Part shown: positions 10,012 to 18,940 of the stretch, piece by piece
Position numbering within the stretch: the stretch's first letter is position 1
Layout: each line of letters begins with the position of its first letter
NCBI RefSeq assembly: GCF_007954585.1
Contig: NZ_CP042382.1
Location: 3,596,001-3,660,000 of the forward strand
Source: Pistricoccus aurantiacus
Lineage (GTDB): Bacteria > Pseudomonadota > Gammaproteobacteria > Pseudomonadales > Halomonadaceae
Length of the DNA stretch: 64,000 bases
Direction: 5' to 3'
The notes under the pieces: model-generated
What the model saw: the letters and a program-made list of their open reading frames with translations, nothing else
Told to the model about the DNA's origin: nothing
Databases searched by the model: none
Translations under genes and position numbers: made by a program

Positions 10012-11895
10012 CTATTTCCGCTTGAGGATCACGCCTCGATCCCCGGCGGCGTAGACATCGCCCTGGGAAGTGACCTGCACCGCGCGAAGACCGGTGGTGA
10101 TGCCGGAAGCTTCCGGCTGCCACTGCCCTGCCTCGAAACGCAGGATATTGCCGCTGGTGCCCACCACATAAGGGCCGACATCCGACGAACCGTCTATCGC
10201 CAGCAGATCGTCTCGTGCCCGGGCCGGGGTCAGCACCCAGCGCGTGCCGTCGAAATGACCCAGGGTGCCGGACAGCCCGATGATGAAGATATTGCTCAGG
10301 CTGTCGCCCCAGACGTCGTAGAGAAAGTTCTCGGTGCCGGCGTGGAATTCCGCCCAGTTCTCGCCGTTCCAGCGCAGGATAAGGCCGAAATCCCCCACCG
10401 CCAGGATATGCTCGTCGTCCATGCCCCAGATGTTGTAGAGCGCCGATTTGGTGCCACTGGTCATGCGCTGCCAGCCCAGGCCGTCCCAGTGCAGGATCAG
10501 CCCTTCGTCACCCACCGCGTAGATCGAGTTTGGCCCGGTACCCCACATGGCGAGAATGGTGATATCCAGATGCAGGTCGTAATGCTTGTCCCACTTATCG
10601 CCGTCGAAGCGAAAGATCTGTCCCATCTGTCCACCGGCATACAGGCCACCCTGTCCCGCATCCCATAGACAGTGCACCGAGAGTTCGCTGGGGGCAGGCA
10701 ATGTTTCCCAGACGTCATTTTCAATGGGGTTTTTACAGCGCAGCACCGTGCCCGCCTCGCCGCAGGCGTAAAGGGTGTCGTCCGGGCTCGCCCACAGGCC
10801 CCAGAGCTGGTGCCGGGTGCCGGAATCCATGACCTCCCAATCGATGGCCTGTTCGGCGTTGGGATCTACCACCGGCGCCAGGGCCAGGGTGAAATCCGCC
10901 GCGGCGGTCATGATGGTGCCGAAATCACCCACCGCCAGGGCTTCACCGGTCGGCAGCGGCACGATATCCATCAGATCGTGGCGGTTGTTGCTTTGAAGCT
11001 GATCGAGACGGCTGCCCTTCAAGTAGTAGAGATGGCCCTGATCGCCGACCATCAGCACGCCGTCTTTATAGGTCTTGAGGGAACGCAGTCGTGGCATGGG
11101 CTTGTCGACCTTGACGTTCTCGAAGCACCCGGCGTGATAGCGTACCAGCTCGCCGCGAAAACCGTTCTGGTCGATGAAGTAGCGCCCGCCGGCCAGCAGC
11201 AGCTCCTCGTCACCCAGGGCCAATACGGTCATGAAGCCCGAGCCGAAGGGACAGTCCATCTGCTCCCAATGTCCGTCGCCTGAGCTGCTCAGCACCGTGC
11301 CTTCACCGCCCACCGCGTAGAGCTGACCGTTGGGGGTGCGGGTGATACCGCGCAGATTGATCGTGGTACCGCTGTCTTCACGCAGCCATGTCTCTCCCTC
11401 GAGGGTCAGGATCATGCCGTCGTCGCCTACCGCCCAGGCGCGGCCGGTCTCGTCGCCGGTAATGTCGAACAAAGGCGTGTTTTCCTCGCAGGAGGCGAAA
11501 CGCTCGGTTCGCTCGTCAATGATGCCACCGCGCTGCAGGCGCCATTGGTCGCCATCGAAATGAAGGATGGTGCCCATCCAGCCCACGGCGTAAAGACTGG
11601 AGCGATCAAGACCCCAGATGGCGTGCAGCGGCAGCCGTATCGGTGTGTCCATGCGATGCCAGAGGCTGCCGTCCTGCGCAGGAGTGCCGTCGAAGTGCAG
11701 GACCATGCCTTCATCGCCGACCACGAACACTTCGCTGCTGGAGGCCCAGCCGGACCACAGCACGTCGCCGTCACCGGCGCTGACCTCGGGCACCCGATGC
11801 CAGGGCGCCTGATGCGGCGCCTCGGGATCGCCCACCCCGAACAAATCGCGAAACAATTGACGGCGGGGGTTTACAGCGGTATCAGAGGGACTCAT
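10012..11895 (-). CDS. beta-propeller repeat protein of the molybdoenzyme operon
   Basis: This protein of 627 residues consists of at least ten repeats of about 45 residues. Each centres on a pattern like YAVGxxGxILHxDGxxW, for example YAVGWMGTILHFDGDQW, YAVGDEGLILHWDGLGW and LAVGDFGLILRWNGENW. The pattern fits beta-propeller blades resembling YCF48/BNR-type repeats. No signal peptide, Tat motif or membrane segment is visible, so it appears cytoplasmic although its operon encodes a periplasmic enzyme. The ATG at 11895 is chosen; a farther in-frame start lies 14 codons upstream inside the ATPase gene. It is the last gene of the operon, 22 bases after the ATPase stop. An assembly or scaffold role is inference from context. 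Confidence 0.8.
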   Translation of the reverse strand: MSPSDTAVNPRRQLFRDLFGVGDPEAPHQAPWHRVPEVSAGDGDVLWSGWASSSEVFVVGDEGMVLHFDGTPAQDGSLWHRMDTPIRLPLHAIWGLDRSSLYAVGWMGTILHFDGDQWRLQRGGIIDERTERFASCEENTPLFDITGDETGRAWAVGDDGMILTLEGETWLREDSGTTINLRGITRTPNGQLYAVGGEGTVLSSSGDGHWEQMDCPFGSGFMTVLALGDEELLLAGGRYFIDQNGFRGELVRYHAGCFENVKVDKPMPRLRSLKTYKDGVLMVGDQGHLYYLKGSRLDQLQSNNRHDLMDIVPLPTGEALAVGDFGTIMTAAADFTLALAPVVDPNAEQAIDWEVMDSGTRHQLWGLWASPDDTLYACGEAGTVLRCKNPIENDVWETLPAPSELSVHCLWDAGQGGLYAGGQMGQIFRFDGDKWDKHYDLHLDITILAMWGTGPNSIYAVGDEGLILHWDGLGWQRMTSGTKSALYNIWGMDDEHILAVGDFGLILRWNGENWAEFHAGTENFLYDVWGDSLSNIFIIGLSGTLGHFDGTRWVLTPARARDDLLAIDGSSDVGPYVVGTSGNILRFEAGQWQPEASGITTGLRAVQVTSQGDVYAAGDRGVILKRK

Positions 11896-11917
11896 GGAAT
11901 TCCTTGTTCGAGCTAGC

Positions 11918-13054
11918 TTATTCGCTGCGTTCGCCATCGCCGGAAAGGCGGCCTTGTTCGGCGTTCAGCATGGCTTCGATTTCCTGACGGACAGCATCGC
12001 GTTCTTCCGGCGGCAAGCCGGCCAGGGCATCTTCCAGATCGGAAGACTCGAGATTCTTCTCGAAGGCATCCCCCAGGGAGTGCACCGCGGCCTGAGAGAA
12101 TTCCGCCTGGGCTTTTGCCACGCAGGCGTCCACCACCGGGGTGAATGCCTGGGCGGCGGGGCTCTGAGGATGCGCGACCACCACCGGCGTGCCCAGATCG
12201 GAGCCGGAGGCGAGTTCCAGTGCCAGAGGAATCTGGGTGAGGGATTCGATACCGGCCCGAGCCAGACTTTCCACCAGATGATCCCGGGGAAAGAGGTGAA
12301 ACTCGCCGCTGCAGTGCGGGCAGGTGATGCCGGACATGTTTTCCACCACCCCCAGCATCGGCAGGCCGCGCTCATGGCAGAAACGCACCGCCTTCAAGCT
12401 GTCCATCAGCGCCACGTCCTGTGGCGTGGTGGCAAGCAAGGCCGAGACGTTTGCGCCTTCCAGCATGTCCGCCAGGGTGATCAGTTCGTTGCCGGTGCCC
12501 GGGGGCATGTCCACGATCAGGAAATCCAGCTCCCCCCAGTCGAAGGAACCCACCAGATGATGCATGAAGTCGTGCTTGTAGGCATCTCGCCAGACGATGG
12601 GGGTATCGTCGCTTTCCATCAGAAAGGCCAGCGACCCCACCTTGACCGGATGCGCCAGGGAATCCTCCGTGAAATTCTTGGTCCCCAGGCCCTGATCGCT
12701 CAGGCGCACGTGCTCCCCGGCAAAGCCGAAGAAACGGCTCTGATTGGGACCGTGAATATCCGCATCCGCCACCCCGACCCGATAGCCGCGCTGGGCAAGG
12801 CCGGTGGCCAGATTGGCGGAGACGGTGCTCTTGCCCACGCCGCCCTTGTTGGCCATCACCAGGATGATCTGATCGATGCGCTCGAGACGGCTTTCGATCA
12901 GCAGCTTTTCATGGTGAGGCTTGTCCAGGCTGCAGTGGGGCTCATGGGGGCAGAACTGACAGGAATGGCCCAGCCCGCAATCCGCCGGGCTGAGCTTGAG
13001 TTCCTCGTTATTGTCTGTTGAGTCATTGCCTACGTTGAGGTAGGAAACCGACAT
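11918..13054 (-). CDS. Mrp/Nbp35-like Fe-S carrier ATPase
   Basis: This P-loop ATPase of 378 residues belongs to the Mrp/ApbC/Nbp35 family of iron-sulfur cluster carriers. It has a deviant Walker A at residues 68-77 (ANKGGVGKST), switch DADIHGPNQ, DMPPGTG, and the CxxC pair in TCPHCSGEF that bridges the dimer cluster. Unusually for a bacterial member it has an N-terminal Cys motif, Cys26, Cys32, Cys35 and Cys41 (CxxC then x5-C), resembling the ferredoxin-like site of eukaryotic Nbp35. The C-terminal 60 residues are acidic (about LESSDLEDALAGLPPEE). It lies between the haem subunit and the propeller gene, so a role in loading Fe-S clusters into the beta or alpha subunit is a reasonable inference. 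Confidence 0.85.
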   Translation of the reverse strand: MSVSYLNVGNDSTDNNEELKLSPADCGLGHSCQFCPHEPHCSLDKPHHEKLLIESRLERIDQIILVMANKGGVGKSTVSANLATGLAQRGYRVGVADADIHGPNQSRFFGFAGEHVRLSDQGLGTKNFTEDSLAHPVKVGSLAFLMESDDTPIVWRDAYKHDFMHHLVGSFDWGELDFLIVDMPPGTGNELITLADMLEGANVSALLATTPQDVALMDSLKAVRFCHERGLPMLGVVENMSGITCPHCSGEFHLFPRDHLVESLARAGIESLTQIPLALELASGSDLGTPVVVAHPQSPAAQAFTPVVDACVAKAQAEFSQAAVHSLGDAFEKNLESSDLEDALAGLPPEERDAVRQEIEAMLNAEQGRLSGDGERSE

Positions 13055-13062
13055 TCCGTCAC

Positions 13063-13896
13063 CTATTGATTGGAGGTTTGAGCCGATGCTTGGGCCTGGG
13101 CTTTCTGATCACCCTCGATAGTGTTATCCAGCAGAATCCACCCTTGGGTAACGCGCTTGTTGCCATCCCGCCCCCCCTCATTGCCTTGCCACACGGCGAA
13201 GCTGATGGGGATCTCATCCTGGGTCAAGTCGATCTGATGCTCTCCGTCGGTGCCGATTTCCCGGGACATCACCAGATGCCACTCCCAGTCGACGGGATTG
13301 CGACCCGTGATATAAGCGACATCGCCGCTGACCGGTTGTTCGGGCAACATGGTGGTACTGAAATAGCCGCCGGCGGCCAGGTCTTCCACGACATACTTGC
13401 GATCCGCGCGCCAGTACCAGATATTGACGGGTTTATCCGGACCGCTGCCCATCATGTAGGACGTATCCGTACTGCCGTCGAGAGCGAACTGAATGGCCGC
13501 GGCATCACGAAAGCCGTCGACGGTGGTGCCGACGTTCTTGGAGGTGTCCTTCCAGCGCAGACGCACATAGAAACGATCCGAGCTGCGGGCGACCTGAAAA
13601 TACAGGTTCGTGCCCTTGTCCGCATCGAAGCGCAGTTTCGTCGACGGGTGTACCGGCGGCGCCACGCTCAGATAGGTGCGATAGCTGGGAATGCGGTCCC
13701 AGACGATGTCGTCCGGATCATCGAGACTACGCAGGTAGATGAAGTCCGGCACCCGGCCCACCTTGACGGTGTCCCAAGGCTGCACTTCCTGGATATTGGG
13801 GTTCTCGAACTCCGAAAATTCCGCCAAGGCGACGCCGGATAGCGGTAGTCCGATCAAAAGCGCCGCCAGGTAGTTGATTGAGCGCTGCATTCTCAT
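13063..13896 (-). CDS. haem-binding gamma subunit of a type II DMSO-reductase-family enzyme
   Basis: This 277-residue protein begins with a Sec signal peptide (MQRSINYLAALLIGLPLSG then ALA|EF), so it is exported. The mature part resembles the ethylbenzene-dehydrogenase/DMS-dehydrogenase gamma subunit fold, a lipocalin-like beta sandwich that binds haem b. It includes the typical segments FQVARSSDRFYVRLRWKD, DAAAIQFA and NIWYWRADRK. In relatives one Met and one Lys ligate the haem; exact ligands cannot be assigned here. I chose the ATG at 13896 because GAGGAGAGAG lies directly upstream. It follows the TorD-like chaperone by 10 bases, matching the A-B-D-C order of ddh, ser, clr and ebd operons. 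Confidence 0.85.
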   Translation of the reverse strand: MRMQRSINYLAALLIGLPLSGVALAEFSEFENPNIQEVQPWDTVKVGRVPDFIYLRSLDDPDDIVWDRIPSYRTYLSVAPPVHPSTKLRFDADKGTNLYFQVARSSDRFYVRLRWKDTSKNVGTTVDGFRDAAAIQFALDGSTDTSYMMGSGPDKPVNIWYWRADRKYVVEDLAAGGYFSTTMLPEQPVSGDVAYITGRNPVDWEWHLVMSREIGTDGEHQIDLTQDEIPISFAVWQGNEGGRDGNKRVTQGWILLDNTIEGDQKAQAQASAQTSNQ

Positions 13897-13906
13897 CTCT
13901 CTCTCC

Positions 13907-14650
13907 TCAATTCCACAGGTTCTGGTCGAGGGCGCGGCCCTTGCTCGCGGCGTCCTTCGTCTTTTCATCGTAAGGCCCGATCCGCGCTTCGAGCTCGACC
14001 AGTTGATTCCTGGCCCACTCCGGCAGATCTTCGATCAGACGTATCAGGGTCGCATCCAGCATCAGGTTCGTTTCACGGGCGACCTGCTGCTGAATAACCT
14101 CAAGCAGCGGCACCAGACAGCGCTTGAGAAAATCCCGCTGGGCGCGACGATAGGCATCCGGCTCCTTTCGTTGCGCGAGCGACTGAGCTTCCAGATGGGT
14201 CAATACCGCCATGAACTCGAGCATGGTACTCAGATGATCTGGTTCTTCGGTACGGCCCTCGTCTCCCAACGCTGCCTTCAGGCCGAAATACTTGTAAAAG
14301 GCCTGCACGTTGAGCATGAACGTAGGGCGCGCAATGCCGTCGAGCAGTTCCGAATACTCGCCAGCCACCAGCGCGACCTGGGGCTTGCCCTGACGACCGT
14401 GGTGAAAAACACGAATATAGCCGGATTCCAGTTCGACGAAGTCGGCGCTGGCGGGCTGGCAAGGCCAGGGGCGCCCGGTGACGGCTTGCCAGGCGCTATC
14501 CAGCGCCTGATGGAAGCTGCCATCCTCGAAGGCCTGTTGGGTTTCCGGCAAGGGGTGGCCAAAGGCCACTGCCGCCAGGCGGTAGATGGCACTTTTGGCT
14601 TCCGCGCGCGCGGGGGAGTCCGCCATGGGCAGCCGTTGAGCCGTGGTCAT
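13907..14650 (-). CDS. TorD/DmsD-like molybdoenzyme chaperone
   Basis: This cytoplasmic chaperone of 247 residues is almost entirely helical. It carries the family's EYSELLDG-like segment and the central EPDHLSTMLEFMAVL motif (E-P-D-H, conserved in TorD, NarJ and DdhD relatives). Such proteins hold the apo catalytic subunit, proofread its Tat signal and help cofactor insertion. The gene starts 10 bases after the beta subunit and precedes the gamma subunit, the D position of type II operons. The start at 14650 has GAGGA 11 bases upstream. Confidence 0.85.
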   Translation of the reverse strand: MTTAQRLPMADSPARAEAKSAIYRLAAVAFGHPLPETQQAFEDGSFHQALDSAWQAVTGRPWPCQPASADFVELESGYIRVFHHGRQGKPQVALVAGEYSELLDGIARPTFMLNVQAFYKYFGLKAALGDEGRTEEPDHLSTMLEFMAVLTHLEAQSLAQRKEPDAYRRAQRDFLKRCLVPLLEVIQQQVARETNLMLDATLIRLIEDLPEWARNQLVELEARIGPYDEKTKDAASKGRALDQNLWN

Positions 14651-14660
14651 CGTGTCGTCC

Positions 14661-15641
14661 TCAGCTCAGCTTGAACATTTCGGCGTGCTTGAAGCCGATC
14701 AGCGTATCCATCAGTTCGCTTTCCCGGCCTTCCCGTTTGGCCTGGCGCTCTCGCCTCACGGTCTCCAGCGCATCCTTGACGCCGCTGCCAAACAGGCTTT
14801 CCAGGTATTTGAGCGGCACCCTGGGCTCGTCCAGTTCCTCGCCGTTCGGCCCGAATTTCGATGGGGAAGAAGGCGGAACATAGAAGACGTTGGGCTGAGT
14901 CCCCCATTCCGGATGTAACGGCAGGGCGACCTTGTACTTTTCCACCAGGGTATGAATCGGACCTTCCTCGTCATCCCGATAGCCGATCCAGCGGATGCGG
15001 CCGACGCACTGACGGGCACAAGCGGTAGCCAGGCCTTTCTCGATACGCGGATAGCAGAAGATGCACTTCTCGGACTTGGAGATTTCCTCGTTGAAGTAGA
15101 CCTTCTTGTAGGGGCAGGCGTTGACGCAGTAGCGATAGCCCCGGCAGCGCTCCTGGTCCACCAGCACGATGCCGTCTTCCTGACGCTTGTAGATGGCGTT
15201 GCGGGAACAGGCCGCCAGACAGGCCGGGTTGGCGCAGTGATTACACAGCCGCGGCAGGTAGAAGTAGTAGCTGTTGGGGTACTCGCCCTCGCCTTCGTCT
15301 TCGTTCCAGTTGGGCCCCCAGGTGGGCTTGACGTTGGGACGCAGCCAGGGGTCGGTGCCCGCCATCAGCGCGTCGTCGTAGTTGTATTCCCAGGGAATAC
15401 CGTAATCTTCCAACGTAGGCTGCCTGCTCAGCTTCAAGGCGCCTTCCTCGTCGAAACCACCGCCCATCTTCTGATAGTCGCGTGGATAGCCCGGCCCGGG
15501 CATGGTCTCCACGTTGTTCCAGTACATGTATTCGCGACCGTTGCGGTTGGTCCACATCAACTTGCAGGCGGACGTACAGGTCTGGCAACCGATGCACTTG
15601 TTCAGATCCAGAACCATGCTTATTTGGCGTTTGACAGCCAT
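14661..15641 (-). CDS. iron-sulfur beta subunit of a type II DMSO-reductase-family enzyme
   Basis: This electron-transfer subunit of 326 residues has four cluster motifs. The first is CIGCQTCTSAC with Cys16, Cys19, Cys22 and Cys26. The others are CNHCANPACLAACSR, CRGYRYCVNACPYKK, and CIFCYPRIEKGL followed by CARQC. The Tyr in CRGYRYC replaces a Cys ligand, as Trp or Tyr does in NarH and type II beta subunits, which suggests that one cluster is [3Fe-4S]. It has no signal peptide of its own and would be co-exported with the Tat-bearing alpha subunit. GAGAGGAGAAATATC precedes the start. It lies between alpha and the TorD-like chaperone. Confidence 0.92.
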   Translation of the reverse strand: MAVKRQISMVLDLNKCIGCQTCTSACKLMWTNRNGREYMYWNNVETMPGPGYPRDYQKMGGGFDEEGALKLSRQPTLEDYGIPWEYNYDDALMAGTDPWLRPNVKPTWGPNWNEDEGEGEYPNSYYFYLPRLCNHCANPACLAACSRNAIYKRQEDGIVLVDQERCRGYRYCVNACPYKKVYFNEEISKSEKCIFCYPRIEKGLATACARQCVGRIRWIGYRDDEEGPIHTLVEKYKVALPLHPEWGTQPNVFYVPPSSPSKFGPNGEELDEPRVPLKYLESLFGSGVKDALETVRRERQAKREGRESELMDTLIGFKHAEMFKLS

Positions 15642-15676
15642 GATATTTCTCCTCTCGAACTGGTGCCGGTCAGGGT

Positions 15677-18436
15677 TCAGGCAATGATGTCTTGTGGTTT
15701 TGCCAGCTCGATGTCGTAGCTACCCTCATGAGCCAACTGGTTGGCGTTCCACATCGCATACTTGAAGCCCAGATGGCCCCAGCCGCCGGCCATTTCCAAT
15801 GGCTGCAGGAAGGTCGCCATGGAGTTGTTCATGGGCTTCTTGTGGATGTACTGATGTGGCTCCCAGCCGTGCTCCATCATGATCGTGTCGGCGGGGATGC
15901 TTGGATAGAACTTGGCCTGGGCAAAGAAATCGCCGTTGGCGTTGAACAGCCGCACCGTATCGCCGTCCTTGATGCCTCTTTCCTTCGCCAGTTGCGGGTT
16001 GATATAGATATTGGGCTCGCCCCGCTGCAGGCGCAGCATGAACTTGTTGGAACGCCAGTTGGAGTGGATGCCCCAGCGAGTATGAGGTGAGTAGAACGCC
16101 AGCGGATAGTTCGAGGCCGCGGGCCCGGCGGTGCCACGTCCGGTGGGTACCGCGGCGCCCATCTTCATGAACCAGGGGTGATCGCAGTAGAAGGTTATCC
16201 GCCCGGTCAGGGTATCGTAAGGCTTCTTGGTATCGGTCTGGGCGGTGAACGGGTTGTATGGCTCGTCCTTCACCAAGGGCTGATTGGTGCCCGCCTTTTC
16301 GTTCAGAACGATGAAGCCTTTCTCCGCTGCCTCTTCAATCGTCACGTCACCGTACTCCGGCGAATTTTCTACCATCCACTTGGTCACGTCGTAGTCGGTC
16401 ATCAGCTTGCCGTCCATGGTGAAGTCGTCATGAATGGTATGCAGATCCCGAGTGACGTCGCCGTCTTCGATCGGTCCGATGCCGCGCTCGATGGCCCGCT
16501 CCTGAATCTTCTTGGTCAGCATCACCATGATGTCCCAGTCCGGCTTCGACTCGAAGATAGGCGGCACCGGGCGAGTGAAGACGTTACAGTAGCGGTGGAA
16601 GCCCTGAGTGCGCAGATCCCAGGCCTCGTAGTGGCTGGCCGCGGGCAATACGTAATCCGCCCACTGCGCGGTGGAGTCCAGGCGCGTGTTGATGTTGACG
16701 TAGAGTTCGCTGGCCTGTTCCAGATGCTGTCTACGGTATTCTTCGAGGTACTTGTTGCGCCGGAAGGTGTTGTCCGCCACGGAGATCATGCCCTTGATCT
16801 CGCCGTAGTAGGGCATCCAACCCTTGTCGATGGACTCCTGCATCATCTCTTCCATATCGTCGAGATCGAAACCCACCGCTTCCTTGAGCTTGGCGTTATC
16901 AAAATGCTTGCGAGCGCCGACTATCATGTTGCCGCGCTTGAACTCGCCGATGCCGCCGGCTTCGTAGCGGGGCAGCTTCTTGCCGCCGAAGTTGGCAAGT
17001 TCATTCCAGCGCGGATGATTCCATACCACCCAGGAGGTATCCAGGCCGCCGGTCCTGCCGCCGTGGCCGGTCAGCGCCAGCGCCAGCGCATAGCCCCAGC
17101 CGGTGAACAGACAGTTGGAATAGAAGGACGTGATATAGCCCAGCATGACGATGGCCTTGCGCGCTTCCGCCATGCGCCGCGCCTCGCGGCGCACCATGTC
17201 CGCGTTCAGACCCGTGTGCGCCTCGGTGTCTTCCGGCGGAAACTTGGCAGCCTCCTTCTTGACGAATTCGAAGACCGGAGCGACGGTGAAACCCTCGAAA
17301 TGGAATTCCCCTTCGATGGCAGGATCGACGTCGTCGAGTCTCAGGGTCTTGTCCGTGGAACCCATGGAGCCCTTGACCTTGACCGCCTTGTTGGTGTTGA
17401 GATCCCAGTGGTAGAAGACCTCCTCGGAGCCGCCCTCCTCCACATCGGATTCCCGCAGCATCTTCTGATTGTCGGTGCGCACCAGGATCGGCAGATCCGT
17501 CTGCTCCTTCATGAAGTCGGGCTTGTAGAGCTTTTCCTCGATGATCACGTTGACCATGGAAATGGCCAGATAGGGATCGGTACCTTTCTTGATGGGCATC
17601 CACAGATCGGCGTGTATCGCGCTGGGATTCATGTCCGGAGCGGTGGAAACGATACGCGCGCCGTTGTGCTGCGCTTCCCAGATATAGTGGGCATCCGGGA
17701 TACGGGTGGCGTTGGGGTTGATCATGCCCAGCAGAATGTAGTCCGCATCGAACCAGGCATCCGAGGTGAAGCTTTCCAGGGGATTGCCATAGGCCAGATG
17801 CGCCCCGGTGTTCAGATCGCCCACCACGGTGAAACCGTCGAGCTGGATACCGCCCACCAGCGAGGAAAAGCGGTTGCCCGCGGATTGACGCATCATGGAC
17901 TGGTTGCCGGAGCCCTGGTGAGTCTTGAGCTTGCCCGGGCCGTATTTCTCGAAGATATCGATGATCTTGTCGGCGATTTCCTCCGTGGCCTGATCCCAGG
18001 AAATACGCTGCCACTTGTCTGCGCCGCGCTCACCGGCCCGTTTGAGCGGATAGTGGATACGGTCCGCCTCGTACATGGCGGTGGAGTGGATGGCGCCTTT
18101 CTGACAACCTCGCGGGTTGGCGTCCGGCACCTTGTCATTGACGGAAGGATACTTGGCGATCTGCTCCTCGCGGATGACGATGCCGTCCTTCACGTAGACG
18201 TCCCAGCCGCAGTTGCCCATGCAGTTGATGCAGTGGGCGGCGTGGCCGATCTTGTCCCAGGCCCATTCGTTGCGATACAGGTCTTCCCAGCCACGATACG
18301 GGTATTCATCGTTCAGGGTGTCACCGATGGGCTCGAGACGGTTGAGCGCCCAGACGTTGCCGCTGAGCAGCACGCCGGTACCGGTGAGCCCCATGCCTTT
18401 CAGGAAGTCCCGGCGCTTGAGTTTCCACATCCCCAT
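15677..18436 (-). CDS. type II DMSO-reductase-family molybdopterin catalytic subunit
   Basis: This 919-residue subunit carries bis-MGD molybdenum and one Fe-S cluster. It has a Tat signal (KRRDFLKG at residues 7-14, then a hydrophobic core), so it is exported folded. The FS0 site is His68-x3-Cys72-x3-Cys76-x34-Cys111, the His/Cys pattern of type II enzymes: Nar, DMS dehydrogenase, selenate and chlorate reductases, ethylbenzene dehydrogenase. Asp226 in FTSDAWF is a candidate molybdenum ligand by alignment from memory. Conserved segments such as NATRIPDAHYIWEA and SIHADLW-like AIHADLWMPIKKGTD fit the DdhA/EbdA side of the family rather than cytoplasmic NarG. The actual substrate cannot be inferred. 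GGAGGAGAGGACC precedes the ATG. First gene of the operon. Confidence 0.92.
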   Translation of the reverse strand: MGMWKLKRRDFLKGMGLTGTGVLLSGNVWALNRLEPIGDTLNDEYPYRGWEDLYRNEWAWDKIGHAAHCINCMGNCGWDVYVKDGIVIREEQIAKYPSVNDKVPDANPRGCQKGAIHSTAMYEADRIHYPLKRAGERGADKWQRISWDQATEEIADKIIDIFEKYGPGKLKTHQGSGNQSMMRQSAGNRFSSLVGGIQLDGFTVVGDLNTGAHLAYGNPLESFTSDAWFDADYILLGMINPNATRIPDAHYIWEAQHNGARIVSTAPDMNPSAIHADLWMPIKKGTDPYLAISMVNVIIEEKLYKPDFMKEQTDLPILVRTDNQKMLRESDVEEGGSEEVFYHWDLNTNKAVKVKGSMGSTDKTLRLDDVDPAIEGEFHFEGFTVAPVFEFVKKEAAKFPPEDTEAHTGLNADMVRREARRMAEARKAIVMLGYITSFYSNCLFTGWGYALALALTGHGGRTGGLDTSWVVWNHPRWNELANFGGKKLPRYEAGGIGEFKRGNMIVGARKHFDNAKLKEAVGFDLDDMEEMMQESIDKGWMPYYGEIKGMISVADNTFRRNKYLEEYRRQHLEQASELYVNINTRLDSTAQWADYVLPAASHYEAWDLRTQGFHRYCNVFTRPVPPIFESKPDWDIMVMLTKKIQERAIERGIGPIEDGDVTRDLHTIHDDFTMDGKLMTDYDVTKWMVENSPEYGDVTIEEAAEKGFIVLNEKAGTNQPLVKDEPYNPFTAQTDTKKPYDTLTGRITFYCDHPWFMKMGAAVPTGRGTAGPAASNYPLAFYSPHTRWGIHSNWRSNKFMLRLQRGEPNIYINPQLAKERGIKDGDTVRLFNANGDFFAQAKFYPSIPADTIMMEHGWEPHQYIHKKPMNNSMATFLQPLEMAGGWGHLGFKYAMWNANQLAHEGSYDIELAKPQDIIA

Positions 18437-18485
18437 GGTCCTCTCCTCCTCGTTGGCGAGCCTGCATGGGCCCTGCCTTTCTATG

Positions 18486-18575
18486 TTTTACAAGCTGATG
18501 TTTTTACCAGGTACAGTGTCTTGCAAGGTGCTGTTTTTTATAAAGTACCCTGCCTTGCAAAATACGGTATTTTTT
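18486..18575. repeat. three degenerate 33-34 bp direct repeats before the alpha gene
   Basis: Three related units begin at 18486, 18519 and 18553, spaced 33 and 34 bases. The shared core on the plus strand is approximately TCTTGCAAG-TG-TG followed by a run of five or six T; the second and third also share GTAC shortly before the core. The regular three-turn spacing and position 50-140 bases upstream of the alpha start suggest operator sites for a regulator. That function is inference. Confidence 0.55.
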
Positions 18576-18940
18576 CGAGTCACTTTTTAATCGATCTACC
18601 CGATTCTAACCACGCTCGTTATGAACCAGGCTCGTTCAGCAACTACGGTTTTCGAAAATCAGGTCAGGTTGAAATGCCGGAAAATCCTGCCTCCTTTTAC
18701 TATAGAAGGTTAATCCTGAATCCGGTTCTGCAAATCCCCTGGTTCACGCGATTTCGCGGTCTTCCACTCGGCAATATATTATATCAAGCTAATATTTAAT
18801 TAACTAACAATAGCTTGAAGTAACCTTCGTTTACAGCAGGGTCATGCAAGACGCTCTGCAAGACGAAAGTTGAACTTTAACAACCTCGACAAAAGTCCGA
18901 CACGGATAGCGCGCCGGAATTCCGGGATTCGAATAGAGTA

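Noticed and set aside
15677-18436. Cytoplasmic NarG-type nitrate reductase
   Set aside because: A Tat signal, shorter length than NarG, and a haem C subunit instead of a NarI membrane subunit point to a periplasmic type II enzyme.
16178-18799. An 873-codon plus-strand open frame
   Set aside because: It is the antisense shadow of the molybdoenzyme alpha gene, which has clear cofactor and Tat motifs; the shadow shows no domain and no ribosome binding site.
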